Source: UBA3305 sp002373555 (lineage in GTDB: Bacteria > Bacillota > Clostridia > Lachnospirales > Lachnospiraceae). From it: a DNA stretch of 8,453 bases. Shown here piece after piece: positions 1 to 6,822 of the stretch. Below the pieces are notes generated by a model, which did no database searches, was not told the DNA's origin, and saw only the letters and a list, made by a program, of their open reading frames with translations. Made by a program: the position numbers and the translations under genes. Location of the stretch: assembly GCA_946612455.1 (NCBI GenBank), contig CAMOER010000060.1, forward strand, positions 1 through 8,453, in the 5' to 3' direction. Numbering within the stretch: position 1 is the stretch's first letter; every line of letters starts with the position of its first letter.

Positions 1-2439
1 GTCATGCTGAACCGTGCGCCTACGCTGCACCGTCTCGGCATCCAGGCGTTCGAGCCGATCCTGGTAGAGGGTAAGGCGATCAAGCTGCATCCCCTGGTCT
101 GCATGGCTTACAATGCGGACTTCGACGGCGACCAGATGGCTGTTCACCTTCCGCTTTCCGTGGAAGCGCAGGCAGAGTGCAGATTCCTGCTGCTCTCCCC
201 GAACAACCTGCTGAAGCCTTCGGACGGCGGCCCCGTGGCCGTTCCTTCCCAGGATATGGTCCTGGGTATCTACTACCTGACGCAGGAGAGACCCGGATCC
301 AAGGGAGAAGGCCATTACTTCAAGGATCTCAATGAAGCCAGAATGGCTTATGAGAACAAGGAGCTCGAGCTGCATGCCAGGATCCATGTCAGAAAGACCT
401 TTACAAATGAGGACGGAAGCACGACCCAGGCCATGGTCGAATCCACTTACGGAAGATTCCTGTTCAATGAGATCATCGATCAGGATCTGGGCTTTGTGGA
501 CCGCTCCATCCCCGAGAACAAATACAAACTTGAGGTGGACTTCCATGTAAAGAAAAAACAGCTCAAGAAGATCCTTGAAAAGATCATCAATACGCACGGC
601 GTTATTGCGACAGCGGAAGCCCTCGACCGCATCAAGGCGATCGGTTATCATTACTCCACGCAGGCGGCCATGACGGTTTCCATCTCCGATATGACCGTCC
701 CTGCCAGCAAGCAGGAGATCCTGGATACCGCGCAGGAGGCGGTTGACCAGATCAACAGGAACCACCGTTTCGGTATGCTGACAGAGGAAGAGCGCTACAA
801 GGAAGTCATCGAGATCTGGCAGAGCGCCGATGACAAGCTGACCAAGGACCTGATTTCCGGTCTGGACCAGTACAACAACATCTTCATGATGGCCGACTCC
901 GGTGCCCGTGGTTCCCAGCAGCAGATCAAGCAGCTGGCCGGTATGCGAGGCCTGATGGCGAACACGACCGGACGTACCATCGAGCTGCCCATCAAGTCGA
1001 ACTTCCGTGAAGGTCTGGATGTTCTGGAATATTTCGTTTCCGCGCACGGCGCCAGAAAGGGTATGTCGGATACCGCGCTTCGTACCGCTGACTCGGGTTA
1101 CCTGACCAGACGTCTCGTAGACGTTTCCCAGGATCTGATCATCCGCGAGGAAGACTGCGCAGTCGGCAGAGAGATCCCTTATCTGGAGGTCCAGGCGTTT
1201 ACCGACGGCAAGGAAGTCATCGAGCCGCTCGAGGAGAGAATCACAGGCCGCACACTGGCACAGGATATCGTCGATCCCGAGACCGGCGAAGTGGTGGCGG
1301 AAGTCAACCAGCTGGTCACCCCGATCCTTGCGCCGAAGATCATGAAGGCCGTTGAGAAGATGGAGAAGCAGTCCGTCAGGATCCGTACCGTGCTGACCTG
1401 CCGCTCGCATGTCGGTGTCTGCGCGAAGTGCTACGGCGCGAACATGGCCACCCAGGGCCAGGTACAGGTCGGTGAAGCCGTCGGTATCATCGCGGCGCAG
1501 TCGATCGGTGAGCCCGGTACCCAGCTGACCATGAGAACGTTCCACTCCGGCGGTGTTGCCGGCGGCGATATCACACAGGGTCTTCCCCGTGTTGAGGAGC
1601 TGTTCGAAGCCAGAAAGCCCAAGGGTCTTGCGATCATTTCCGAGATCGGCGGACAGGCGGTGCTCAAGGATACCAAGAAGAAGAGAGAGATCGTTGTCAC
1701 CGATCCCGAGACCGGTGCGACAAAGACCTACCTCATCCCTTACGGATCCAGGATCAGGATCGAAGACGGTCAGATGATCGAGCCCGGCGATGCGCTGACG
1801 GAAGGTTCCGTCAACCCGCATGACCTCCTGAAGATCAAGGGCGTCCGCGAAGTACAGGATTACATGATCCGCGAGGTACAGCGTGTCTACCGTCTGCAGG
1901 GCGTTGAGATCGATGACAAGCATATCGAGGTCATCGTACGTCAGATGCTGAAGAAGGTCCGCATCGAAGAGAGCGGCGATTCCGATATCCTGCCCGGCAC
2001 ATCCATGGATGTTCTGGACTTCGAGGACATGAACGAAGCGCTGATCGCGGAAGGCAAGGAGCCTGCGGAAGGCAAGCAGATCATGCTTGGTATCACCAAG
2101 GCTTCCCTGGCCACCGATTCCTTCCTGTCGGCCGCATCATTCCAGGAGACGACGAAGGTACTGACCGAAGCCGCCATCAACGGTAAGGTCGACCATCTGA
2201 TCGGACTGAAGGAGAACGTTATCATCGGTAAGCTGATCCCCGCCGGAACCGGCATGAAGCGCTACCGCGACGTGAAACTGGATACGGACGGCAGCGATCT
2301 CTTTGATGATGCGGAAGCGGAAGCCGAAGAGGCGGAAGCAGATGTGAACGCTGAGACCGAAGAAGAAACCGAAACGCTGCAGGAAGCGGAGGCCGAGGTG
2401 ACAGAGGCCGAAGCGGAAGCGGCAGAAGACAATGAATAA
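1..2439 (+). CDS. rpoC: DNA-directed RNA polymerase subunit beta' (C-terminal two-thirds, 5' end outside window)
   Basis: This is the catalytic beta' subunit of RNA polymerase. The reading frame is already open at base 1, so the N-terminal zinc ribbon and clamp lie upstream. Residues below are counted from the Met codon at base 4. The catalytic Mg-binding NADFDGD motif is at 37-43. The F-loop region MADSGARGSQQQIKQLAG begins near 296, followed by the bridge helix (KGMSDTALRTADSGYLTRRL, about 352-371). The second zinc site is Cys385, Cys466, Cys473 and Cys476. The trigger loop (IGEPGTQLTMRTFHSGG) includes Met510 and His514 and carries no SI3-type insertion, as expected outside proteobacteria. 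The last 48 residues (764-811) form a low-complexity tail with 23 Asp/Glu and about 12 Ala. The gene is followed at once by an intrinsic terminator, so it is probably the last gene of an rpoBC-type transcription unit. The identification is certain; the role of the tail is unknown. Confidence 0.99.
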   Translation, partial: VMLNRAPTLHRLGIQAFEPILVEGKAIKLHPLVCMAYNADFDGDQMAVHLPLSVEAQAECRFLLLSPNNLLKPSDGGPVAVPSQDMVLGIYYLTQERPGSKGEGHYFKDLNEARMAYENKELELHARIHVRKTFTNEDGSTTQAMVESTYGRFLFNEIIDQDLGFVDRSIPENKYKLEVDFHVKKKQLKKILEKIINTHGVIATAEALDRIKAIGYHYSTQAAMTVSISDMTVPASKQEILDTAQEAVDQINRNHRFGMLTEEERYKEVIEIWQSADDKLTKDLISGLDQYNNIFMMADSGARGSQQQIKQLAGMRGLMANTTGRTIELPIKSNFREGLDVLEYFVSAHGARKGMSDTALRTADSGYLTRRLVDVSQDLIIREEDCAVGREIPYLEVQAFTDGKEVIEPLEERITGRTLAQDIVDPETGEVVAEVNQLVTPILAPKIMKAVEKMEKQSVRIRTVLTCRSHVGVCAKCYGANMATQGQVQVGEAVGIIAAQSIGEPGTQLTMRTFHSGGVAGGDITQGLPRVEELFEARKPKGLAIISEIGGQAVLKDTKKKREIVVTDPETGATKTYLIPYGSRIRIEDGQMIEPGDALTEGSVNPHDLLKIKGVREVQDYMIREVQRVYRLQGVEIDDKHIEVIVRQMLKKVRIEESGDSDILPGTSMDVLDFEDMNEALIAEGKEPAEGKQIMLGITKASLATDSFLSAASFQETTKVLTEAAINGKVDHLIGLKENVIIGKLIPAGTGMKRYRDVKLDTDGSDLFDDAEAEAEEAEADVNAETEEETETLQEAEAEVTEAEAEAAEDNE

Positions 2440-2453
2440 ATAACTATGGACAG

Positions 2454-2486
2454 GAGCTGTATACCGTGGTATGCAGCTCTTTTTTT
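2454..2486 (+). terminator. Intrinsic terminator of rpoC
   Basis: The arms GAGCTGTATACC and GGTATGCAGCTC pair over about 11-12 bp, with one T-G wobble and a tight CGTG-type loop. Seven T residues follow (2480-2486). It starts 14 nt after the rpoC stop codon and precedes a separate promoter, so it should end the rpoC transcript. Confidence 0.93.
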
Positions 2487-2548
2487 GCCGGTACCCGCGT
2501 CGGGGTTTCCTGCAGTGATCATCTGCGGAAGATCTGTCCTGAAAATCG

Positions 2549-2562
2549 TTACAAAAATGTAA
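2549..2562. promoter_or_regulatory. Inverted repeat upstream of the hisH promoter (possible operator)
   Basis: TTACA, a 4-nt A spacer and TGTAA form a perfect 5-bp dyad. It ends 22 nt before the -35 element of the hisH promoter, a position suited to an activator or an upstream repressor site. The arms are short and the region is AT-rich, so chance is a real alternative. I do not recognise a known regulator motif. Confidence 0.25.
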
Positions 2563-2584
2563 GAAATTGAATTAAAAATGATTG

Positions 2585-2613
2585 TTGTAAACGCCCCGGA
2601 TTTCCTTTATACT
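2585..2613 (+). promoter_or_regulatory. Sigma-A promoter of the hisH-hisF-ung-uppP-amidase unit
   Basis: The -35 element TTGTAA (2585-2590) and the -10 element TATACT (2608-2613) are separated by exactly 17 bp. Transcription would start near 2620, giving a leader of only about 20 nt. The ribosome binding site GGAGGA (2630-2635) lies 6 nt before the hisH ATG. A leader this short leaves no room for a riboswitch or attenuator, so any control is probably at initiation. Confidence 0.85.
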
Positions 2614-2641
2614 ATTATTCGTATGTGTCGGAGGACAGGTT

Positions 2642-3247
2642 ATGATCGCCATCATTGACTATGACGCCGGGAATCTGAACAGTGCCTATAAAGCGCTCGT
2701 TCATCTGGGAAAGGAACCGGTGATCACCAGAGAAAGAGAAGAGATCCTGGCAGCGGATCATATTATTCTGCCGGGCGTGGGTGCCTTCGGAGAAGCCATG
2801 AAGCAGCTCCGTTCCTTTGGCATTCCCGAAGTTCTTCATGAAGCTGTGGATAAAGGCATCCCGCTGATGGGCATCTGCCTTGGCATGCAGCTTCTTTTTG
2901 ATGACAGCGAAGAAAGTCCCGGCGCATCCGGCCTGGGGATCCTTAAAGGGAGGATCGTAAAGATCCCGGACACACCCGGACACAAGATCCCGCACATGGG
3001 CTGGAATTCTCTGGAGATGCAGAAAAAAAGCCGGCTGTTTACCGGCCTGGCGGAAGGAACGGAAGTCTATTTTGTTCATTCTTATTATCTGGAGCCGGCT
3101 GAGGAGGAGATCGTTGCGGCCAGAACGCAGTACGGCGCCTCCATGGCAGTGGCTGTGGAGTCCGGCAGCGTGTTCGGCTGTCAGTTCCATCCGGAAAAGA
3201 GCGGAATCCTGGGACTCCGGATCCTGGAGAATTTTGTCGGTCTGTAA
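2642..3247 (+). CDS. hisH: Imidazole glycerol phosphate synthase, glutamine amidotransferase subunit HisH
   Basis: HisH is the class I glutaminase half of IGP synthase. It releases ammonia from glutamine and passes it to HisF, which forms imidazole glycerol phosphate and AICAR in histidine biosynthesis. The 201 residues match the usual length. The oxyanion strand PGVGAFG is at 44-50 and the nucleophile Cys79 lies in GICLGMQ. The catalytic His183 and Glu185 lie in FHPEKSG, and HMGWN (118-122) is the usual HisH signature. The ATG at 2642 follows GGAGGA by 6 nt. hisF begins 23 nt downstream, consistent with stoichiometric expression of the pair. In common his operons hisA separates hisH from hisF; here it does not, and no other his gene is in the window. 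Confidence 0.98.
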   Translation: MIAIIDYDAGNLNSAYKALVHLGKEPVITREREEILAADHIILPGVGAFGEAMKQLRSFGIPEVLHEAVDKGIPLMGICLGMQLLFDDSEESPGASGLGILKGRIVKIPDTPGHKIPHMGWNSLEMQKKSRLFTGLAEGTEVYFVHSYYLEPAEEEIVAARTQYGASMAVAVESGSVFGCQFHPEKSGILGLRILENFVGL

Positions 3248-3270
3248 AAAACTGCCGTGCGAGGTACAGC

Positions 3271-4041
3271 ATGCTGAAAAAACGTATCGTTCCCTGCCTT
3301 GATGTGAAAGACGGCAGGGTCGTCAAAGGTATCAATTTTGTCTCTCTGCGGGATGCGGGAGATCCGGTGGAAACGGCCGCGGCATATGACGCAGCCGGCG
3401 CAGATGAACTCGTATTCCTGGATATCACCGCCTCCTATGAACGGCGTGATACGGTCGTAAATATGGTCAGCCGCGTGGCGGATCAGGTGTTCATTCCGTT
3501 CACGGTCGGCGGAGGCATCCGTACCGTGGATGATTTCCGGAAGATCCTGCGGGCCGGCGCGGATAAGATCTCGGTCAATTCCGCCGCTGTAAGCAATCCG
3601 CAGCTGATCTCCGAGGCCGCTGAAAAGTTCGGCGATCAGTGCGTGGTCGTCGCGATTGACGTGAAAAAACATCCCGACGGAAGATACACGGTGTACGTCA
3701 AAGGCGGACGGGAGGATACCGGTCTGGATGCGCTCGAATGGGCGGCGAAGGTCGAGTCCCTGGGCGCCGGAGAGATCCTGCTGACCAGCATGGACAAGGA
3801 CGGGACGAAAGACGGATATGATCTGGCGATCACGAAAGCGGTCGCCGATACAGTAAAGATCCCGGTCATCGCTTCCGGCGGTGCGGGAACGAAGGAGCAT
3901 TTTTACGATGCGTTTGCGGAAGCCGGCGCGGATGCCGCGCTCGCAGCATCGCTGTTCCATTATAAGGAGCTGGAGATCAGCGACCTGAAGAATTATCTTG
4001 ACGGAAGAGGCATTCCCGTAAGGAAACTCCTCCGGAAATGA
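3271..4041 (+). CDS. hisF: Imidazole glycerol phosphate synthase, cyclase subunit HisF
   Basis: HisF is the (beta/alpha)8-barrel cyclase half of IGP synthase. It uses ammonia channelled from HisH to convert PRFAR to imidazole glycerol phosphate plus AICAR. At 256 residues it has the normal family length. The two catalytic aspartates are present: Asp11 in VPCLDVKDGRVVKG and Asp130 in VVVAIDVK. The phosphate-binding loops TVGGGIR (78-84) and ASGGAG (201-206) and the HisF signature LLTSMDKDGTKDGYD (170-184) are intact. The start is supported by GAGGT (3261-3265) 5 nt before the ATG. The ribosome binding site of ung (AAGGAG, 4041-4046) overlaps the last base of the hisF stop codon, so the two are probably co-transcribed and translationally close. 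There is no sign of damage. Confidence 0.98.
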   Translation: MLKKRIVPCLDVKDGRVVKGINFVSLRDAGDPVETAAAYDAAGADELVFLDITASYERRDTVVNMVSRVADQVFIPFTVGGGIRTVDDFRKILRAGADKISVNSAAVSNPQLISEAAEKFGDQCVVVAIDVKKHPDGRYTVYVKGGREDTGLDALEWAAKVESLGAGEILLTSMDKDGTKDGYDLAITKAVADTVKIPVIASGGAGTKEHFYDAFAEAGADAALAASLFHYKELEISDLKNYLDGRGIPVRKLLRK

Positions 4042-4057
4042 AGGAGACGGTTCTGCC

Positions 4058-4741
4058 ATGGCAGCAATTGCAGGAGAATGGCTGAAGGTGCTGGCGCCGG
4101 AATTCCGGAAGCCGTATTACAGAAAACTGTATGAGACGGTGAAGGCCGCTTATGAGAACGGCCCGGTCTATCCGCCGCCGCAGGATCTTTTCAGCGCTTT
4201 TGAGCTGACGCCTTTTGATAAAGTGAAGGTCGTGATCCTGGGACAGGATCCGTACCACGGGACGGGACAGGCGCACGGACTCTCGTTTTCGGTCCGTCCC
4301 GGCGTGGCGATCCCGCCGTCGCTTGCCAATATCTACAAGGAGATCCAGAGTGATCTCGGAATCGAACCGCCGGATCACGGATGCCTGACATCCTGGGCGG
4401 AGCAGGGCGTGCTGCTTCTCAACACGGTCCTCACCGTGCAGGCGCACAAGCCGAATTCCCATAAGGGGATCGGCTGGGAGGAATTCACGGATGCCGTGAT
4501 CAGAGCGCTGAATGCGGAGGACCGGCCGATCGTCTTCATGCTGTGGGGCAGAAACGCCGGAGCGAAGAAGACGATGCTGGACAATCCGAAGCACCTGGTG
4601 CTGACAGCACCGCACCCGAGTCCCTATTCGGCGTATTCCGGCTTCTTCGGCTGCAGACATTTTTCAAAGGCAAACGCCTTCCTGACCGCGAACGGAACGG
4701 AGGCAATAGACTGGCGCATTCCGCCTTATCACGGAGAGTAA
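4058..4741 (+). CDS. ung: Uracil-DNA glycosylase, family 1
   Basis: Ung cuts the N-glycosidic bond of uracil in DNA and starts base excision repair of deaminated cytosine or misincorporated dUMP. The 227 residues match the family. The water-activating motif GQDPYHG (62-68) holds Asp64 and Phe77 provides the uracil-stacking ring. The Pro-rich loop is PPSLANIYKE (86-95), Asn122 in LLLNTVLTV recognises uracil, and His186 lies in HPSP. The intercalation loop, HPSPLS in E. coli, reads HPSPYS here, so the Leu that fills the base-flip gap is replaced by Tyr190. The start follows AAGGAG by 11 nt. It lies 16 nt after hisF and 1 nt before uppP, so it sits inside an operon. Its proline codons are 17 CCG of 21, unlike rpoC or the isomerase gene downstream. 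Confidence 0.98.
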   Translation: MAAIAGEWLKVLAPEFRKPYYRKLYETVKAAYENGPVYPPPQDLFSAFELTPFDKVKVVILGQDPYHGTGQAHGLSFSVRPGVAIPPSLANIYKEIQSDLGIEPPDHGCLTSWAEQGVLLLNTVLTVQAHKPNSHKGIGWEEFTDAVIRALNAEDRPIVFMLWGRNAGAKKTMLDNPKHLVLTAPHPSPYSAYSGFFGCRHFSKANAFLTANGTEAIDWRIPPYHGE

Positions 4742-4742
4742 C

Positions 4743-5576
4743 ATGGATTTTATCGAAGTCATCAAGGTCATATTTTACGGCATTGTGGAAGGCATCACCG
4801 AATGGCTCCCTGTCAGCAGTACGGGACATCTGATCCTGTTTGAAAGCTTCTGGCCGATGGCTCTGTCCGATGAATTCATGGAAATGTTCCGCGTGGTAAT
4901 ACAGCTCGGGGCAATTCTTGCTGTCTGCGTGCTGTACTTCAGGCGACTGAATCCCTTCATGCCGTCTCATACGGAAGAAGAGAAGAAAGAGATCTTCGGC
5001 ATCTGGGAGAAAGTCATTATCGGATGTATTCCCGCAGGCGTATGCGGTGTGCTCTTTGATGATTTCTTCGATGAGCATTTCTACAAATGGCCTGTCGTGG
5101 CTGCCACACTGATCCTCTACGGTGTTCTGTTCATCGTGGTGGAGCGGAAGAACCGGGAGCGTGTACCGAAGGTGAAGAGTTTCCGGAAGATGACATGGGG
5201 AATGGCTCTTCTGATCGGCGCGGCGCAGGTGCTGTCACTCGTGCCCGGCACGTCCAGGTCCGGCGTGACGATCCTGGCCGGCATTCTGTTCGGCGTGAAG
5301 AGATCCGTCGCGGCGGAGTTCTCGTTCTTCATGGCGATCCCGATCATGTTCGGCGCAAGCGCTCTGAAGCTCGTTCGTCACGGGCTGGCTTTTTCGGGGC
5401 CGGAGCTTCTGTGCCTGCTGCTTGGGATGGCGGTCGCATTTTTGGTATCCGTCGCGGCGATCAGGTTCCTGATGGAATACATCAGAAAGAAGGATTTCCA
5501 GGCATTCGGCGTCTACCGCATCGTGCTCGGAATTCTCGTGATCCTGTATTTCGGGATCGGATCCGTAATCGGTTAA
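4743..5576 (+). CDS. uppP: Undecaprenyl-diphosphatase UppP (BacA family)
   Basis: UppP is an integral membrane enzyme that dephosphorylates undecaprenyl pyrophosphate, regenerating the lipid carrier for peptidoglycan and other surface polymers. Extra copies confer bacitracin resistance in known systems. The 277-residue length is typical. The first signature GIVEGITEWLPVSSTGH (13-29) contains the catalytic Glu16 and Glu20 plus Ser26 and His29. The second, LVPGTSRSG (166-174), contains Arg172. Several hydrophobic segments are visible (about 50-65, 91-108, 116-133, 154-168, 190-206, 221-243, 257-275), fitting the polytopic inverted-repeat fold. The gene begins 1 nt after the ung stop, and its ribosome binding site GGAGAG (4733-4738) lies within the last ung codons, suggesting translational coupling. 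The amidase gene follows in the same direction. Confidence 0.97.
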   Translation: MDFIEVIKVIFYGIVEGITEWLPVSSTGHLILFESFWPMALSDEFMEMFRVVIQLGAILAVCVLYFRRLNPFMPSHTEEEKKEIFGIWEKVIIGCIPAGVCGVLFDDFFDEHFYKWPVVAATLILYGVLFIVVERKNRERVPKVKSFRKMTWGMALLIGAAQVLSLVPGTSRSGVTILAGILFGVKRSVAAEFSFFMAIPIMFGASALKLVRHGLAFSGPELLCLLLGMAVAFLVSVAAIRFLMEYIRKKDFQAFGVYRIVLGILVILYFGIGSVIG

Positions 5577-5596
5577 ACATGTACATCTGGAAGATC

Positions 5597-5615
5597 AGGA
5601 CCGCTGTGTCCTTTT
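5597..5615 (+). terminator. Weak hairpin with T-run between uppP and the amidase gene
   Basis: AGGAC and GTCCT form a 5-bp stem with a 6-nt loop, and a short TTT run overlaps and follows the 3' arm. This is too weak to be a full terminator but could reduce read-through or act as an RNA processing or stability element between the two cistrons. No convincing promoter for the amidase gene is visible in the 58-nt gap. Confidence 0.3.
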
Positions 5616-5624
5616 ATATAGATT

Positions 5625-5628
5625 GGAG
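5625..5628 (+). promoter_or_regulatory. Ribosome binding site that fixes the amidase start
   Basis: GGAG at 5625-5628 lies 6 nt before the ATG at 5635. The alternative in-frame TTG at 5623 overlaps this site, so the ATG is the credible start. Confidence 0.8.
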
Positions 5629-5634
5629 CAATCA

Positions 5635-6669
5635 ATGCCGGATAACAACAGATTTGAAGAGGAACAGGTCAATTACAGTGATCTGATATTTGACTGGGGA
5701 AATCCGTCCGCACCGGTAAAGAAGACGGTCAGAAAGCCTGCACAGGCAAGACCGGCAGAGACGGTGAAGAAGACGGAAGAGACAGTCCGCATAGAAGAAG
5801 AGCCCGCCGGAAGGGCTGCCGTTCCGGTCCGTGAAAATGACAGCAGACAGAAGGCTGTCCGTGAAAACGGCAGGGGAAAGAGCGCAGGCGCCGCTGCTGC
5901 TGCGCGACTCATGGGAAGGAAGGAGCAGGGCAGTACACCGGAACGGAAGATCCGTATGCCCGAAAGAAAAGCAAAGCCGGATGCTGCAGCAAGAGGCGGG
6001 GCGGAGAAGGAGAACAAAAAGACAAGAAGCGGAGAACTCCTTGCGCGCAGCAAAAAGCGTGCGCTCCGGAATCGTCTGATCTTTGCTGTGTGCCTGATCG
6101 CGGTGCTTGCACTTGTGATCTTTCTGATCCTGCAGGCCGTCGTCGTAGTAAAGAAGGGCCTCGGCCGTTCTGTCCCGGAGGATCTTTCGGAACTGATGGA
6201 AGAGGATTATCTGACGGTCAATTCCTACTCCAGGCCCGGTATCTCGACGCATAAGCTGACCGGTATTGTCATTCATTATACGGCCGAGCCCGGTGTGACG
6301 GCGAAGGAGAGAAGAGACTATTACGAGGGACTGGCGGAAAGCCATGCCACCAGAGCCAGCGTGAATTATATCGTCGGACTGGAAGGCGAGGTGATCGTCT
6401 GTGTGCCGCCGGGAGAAGTGGCCTATGCTTCCAATGACAGGAACCTGGATACCATCTCCGTGGAATACTGCCATGCCGATGAGAGCGGTGCGGTATCGGA
6501 GGCGACCTACCGGTCGATGGTCGAGCTGATCAGACAGCTCTGCGAAAAACATTCCATCGCGCCGGAGAATGTGATCCGGCATTATGATGTGACCGGAAAG
6601 CTCTGCCCGAAATATTATGTGGAGGACCAGGCGGCGTGGGAGAAGCTGCTTGCCGATATAAAGAGCTGA
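5635..6669 (+). CDS. Membrane-anchored N-acetylmuramoyl-L-alanine amidase (Amidase_2 / PGRP-like)
   Basis: This is a predicted zinc amidase that cleaves the bond between N-acetylmuramic acid and the L-Ala of the peptidoglycan stem peptide. The 344-residue protein has three parts. Residues 1-147 are strongly charged, low in hydrophobics and probably disordered. One membrane helix spans about 148-172, preceded by RSKKRALRNR, so the N terminus should be cytoplasmic. The catalytic domain (about 195-344) should be outside. Zinc ligands His214 (IVIHYTA), His316 (RHYDVTGKLC) and Cys324 match T7 lysozyme His17, His122 and Cys130 in order, with identical His-to-Cys spacing. Tyr245 and Lys322 fit its catalytic Tyr46 and Lys128. 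The gene follows uppP by 58 nt, and both act in cell-wall metabolism. It ends just before a strong terminator. The fold call is firm; the cellular role (remodelling, division or germination) is open. Confidence 0.9.
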   Translation: MPDNNRFEEEQVNYSDLIFDWGNPSAPVKKTVRKPAQARPAETVKKTEETVRIEEEPAGRAAVPVRENDSRQKAVRENGRGKSAGAAAAARLMGRKEQGSTPERKIRMPERKAKPDAAARGGAEKENKKTRSGELLARSKKRALRNRLIFAVCLIAVLALVIFLILQAVVVVKKGLGRSVPEDLSELMEEDYLTVNSYSRPGISTHKLTGIVIHYTAEPGVTAKERRDYYEGLAESHATRASVNYIVGLEGEVIVCVPPGEVAYASNDRNLDTISVEYCHADESGAVSEATYRSMVELIRQLCEKHSIAPENVIRHYDVTGKLCPKYYVEDQAAWEKLLADIKS

Positions 6670-6690
6670 AAAAACAGGATACAATGAGAG

Positions 6691-6727
6691 GAAAGAAACG
6701 CTCCGGATGCGCCGGGGCGTTTCTTTC
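6691..6727. terminator. Strong, nearly symmetric intrinsic terminator after the amidase gene
   Basis: The 16-nt arms 6691-6706 and 6712-6727 pair throughout with a single T-G wobble around a 5-nt loop. The GAAAGAAACG flank and the matching TTTCTTTC make it capable of acting in either direction. It closes the five-gene unit 21 nt after the amidase stop codon. Confidence 0.9.
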
Positions 6728-6792
6728 ATTCTGCGGAAAGATTTCACAGAGTGGAAATGATGACAATGTTCTTCAATTCATACAATTTTTAC

Positions 6793-6804
6793 TTGATTTA
6801 TCAA
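6793..6804. promoter_or_regulatory. Perfect palindrome over the -35 element of the isomerase promoter (possible operator)
   Basis: TTGAT, TT and ATCAA form a 12-bp inverted repeat coinciding with the -35 hexamer, so a bound repressor would block RNA polymerase. A degenerate CcpA-cre-like stretch overlaps it at 6799-6812 (TATCAACGATTTCT), but it lacks the conserved G and the final A. No known regulator can be assigned. Confidence 0.3.
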
Positions 6805-6822
6805 CGATTTCTATTGTAGAAT
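6793..6822 (+). promoter_or_regulatory. Sigma-A promoter of the TIM-barrel isomerase gene
   Basis: The -35 element TTGATT (6793-6798) and the -10 element TAGAAT (6817-6822) are spaced by 18 bp in an AT-rich stretch. Transcription would start near 6829, giving a leader of about 64 nt before the ATG at 6893. The leader holds the abrupt GC block GGGG-T-CCCCCC-GGGG at 6834-6848, and GTCCC (6837-6841) can also pair with GGGAC (6857-6861). The ribosome binding site AGGAGAG is at 6881-6887. Confidence 0.7.

Noticed and set aside
1483..1600. Missing trigger-loop insertion in beta' taken as a deletion
   Set aside because: The SI3 insertion is specific to other lineages such as proteobacteria. Its absence is normal for Gram-positive RNA polymerases.
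2280..2439. Frameshift as the cause of the low-complexity rpoC tail
   Set aside because: The frame stays in the favoured codon pattern, ends in TAA and is followed immediately by a strong terminator, so the tail looks genuine.
3181..4059. Minus-strand open frame opposite hisF
   Set aside because: It covers the complete, motif-intact hisF in the antisense direction, has no plausible ribosome binding site and no family resemblance.
5623..5634. TTG start four codons upstream for the amidase
   Set aside because: The TTG overlaps the GGAG that serves as ribosome binding site for the ATG at 5635, and nothing suitable lies upstream of the TTG.
5632..6747. Long minus-strand open frame opposite the amidase gene
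   Set aside because: The opposite strand encodes a protein with exact amidase zinc-ligand spacing and a membrane anchor. The minus frame has no recognisable motif and arises from codon composition.
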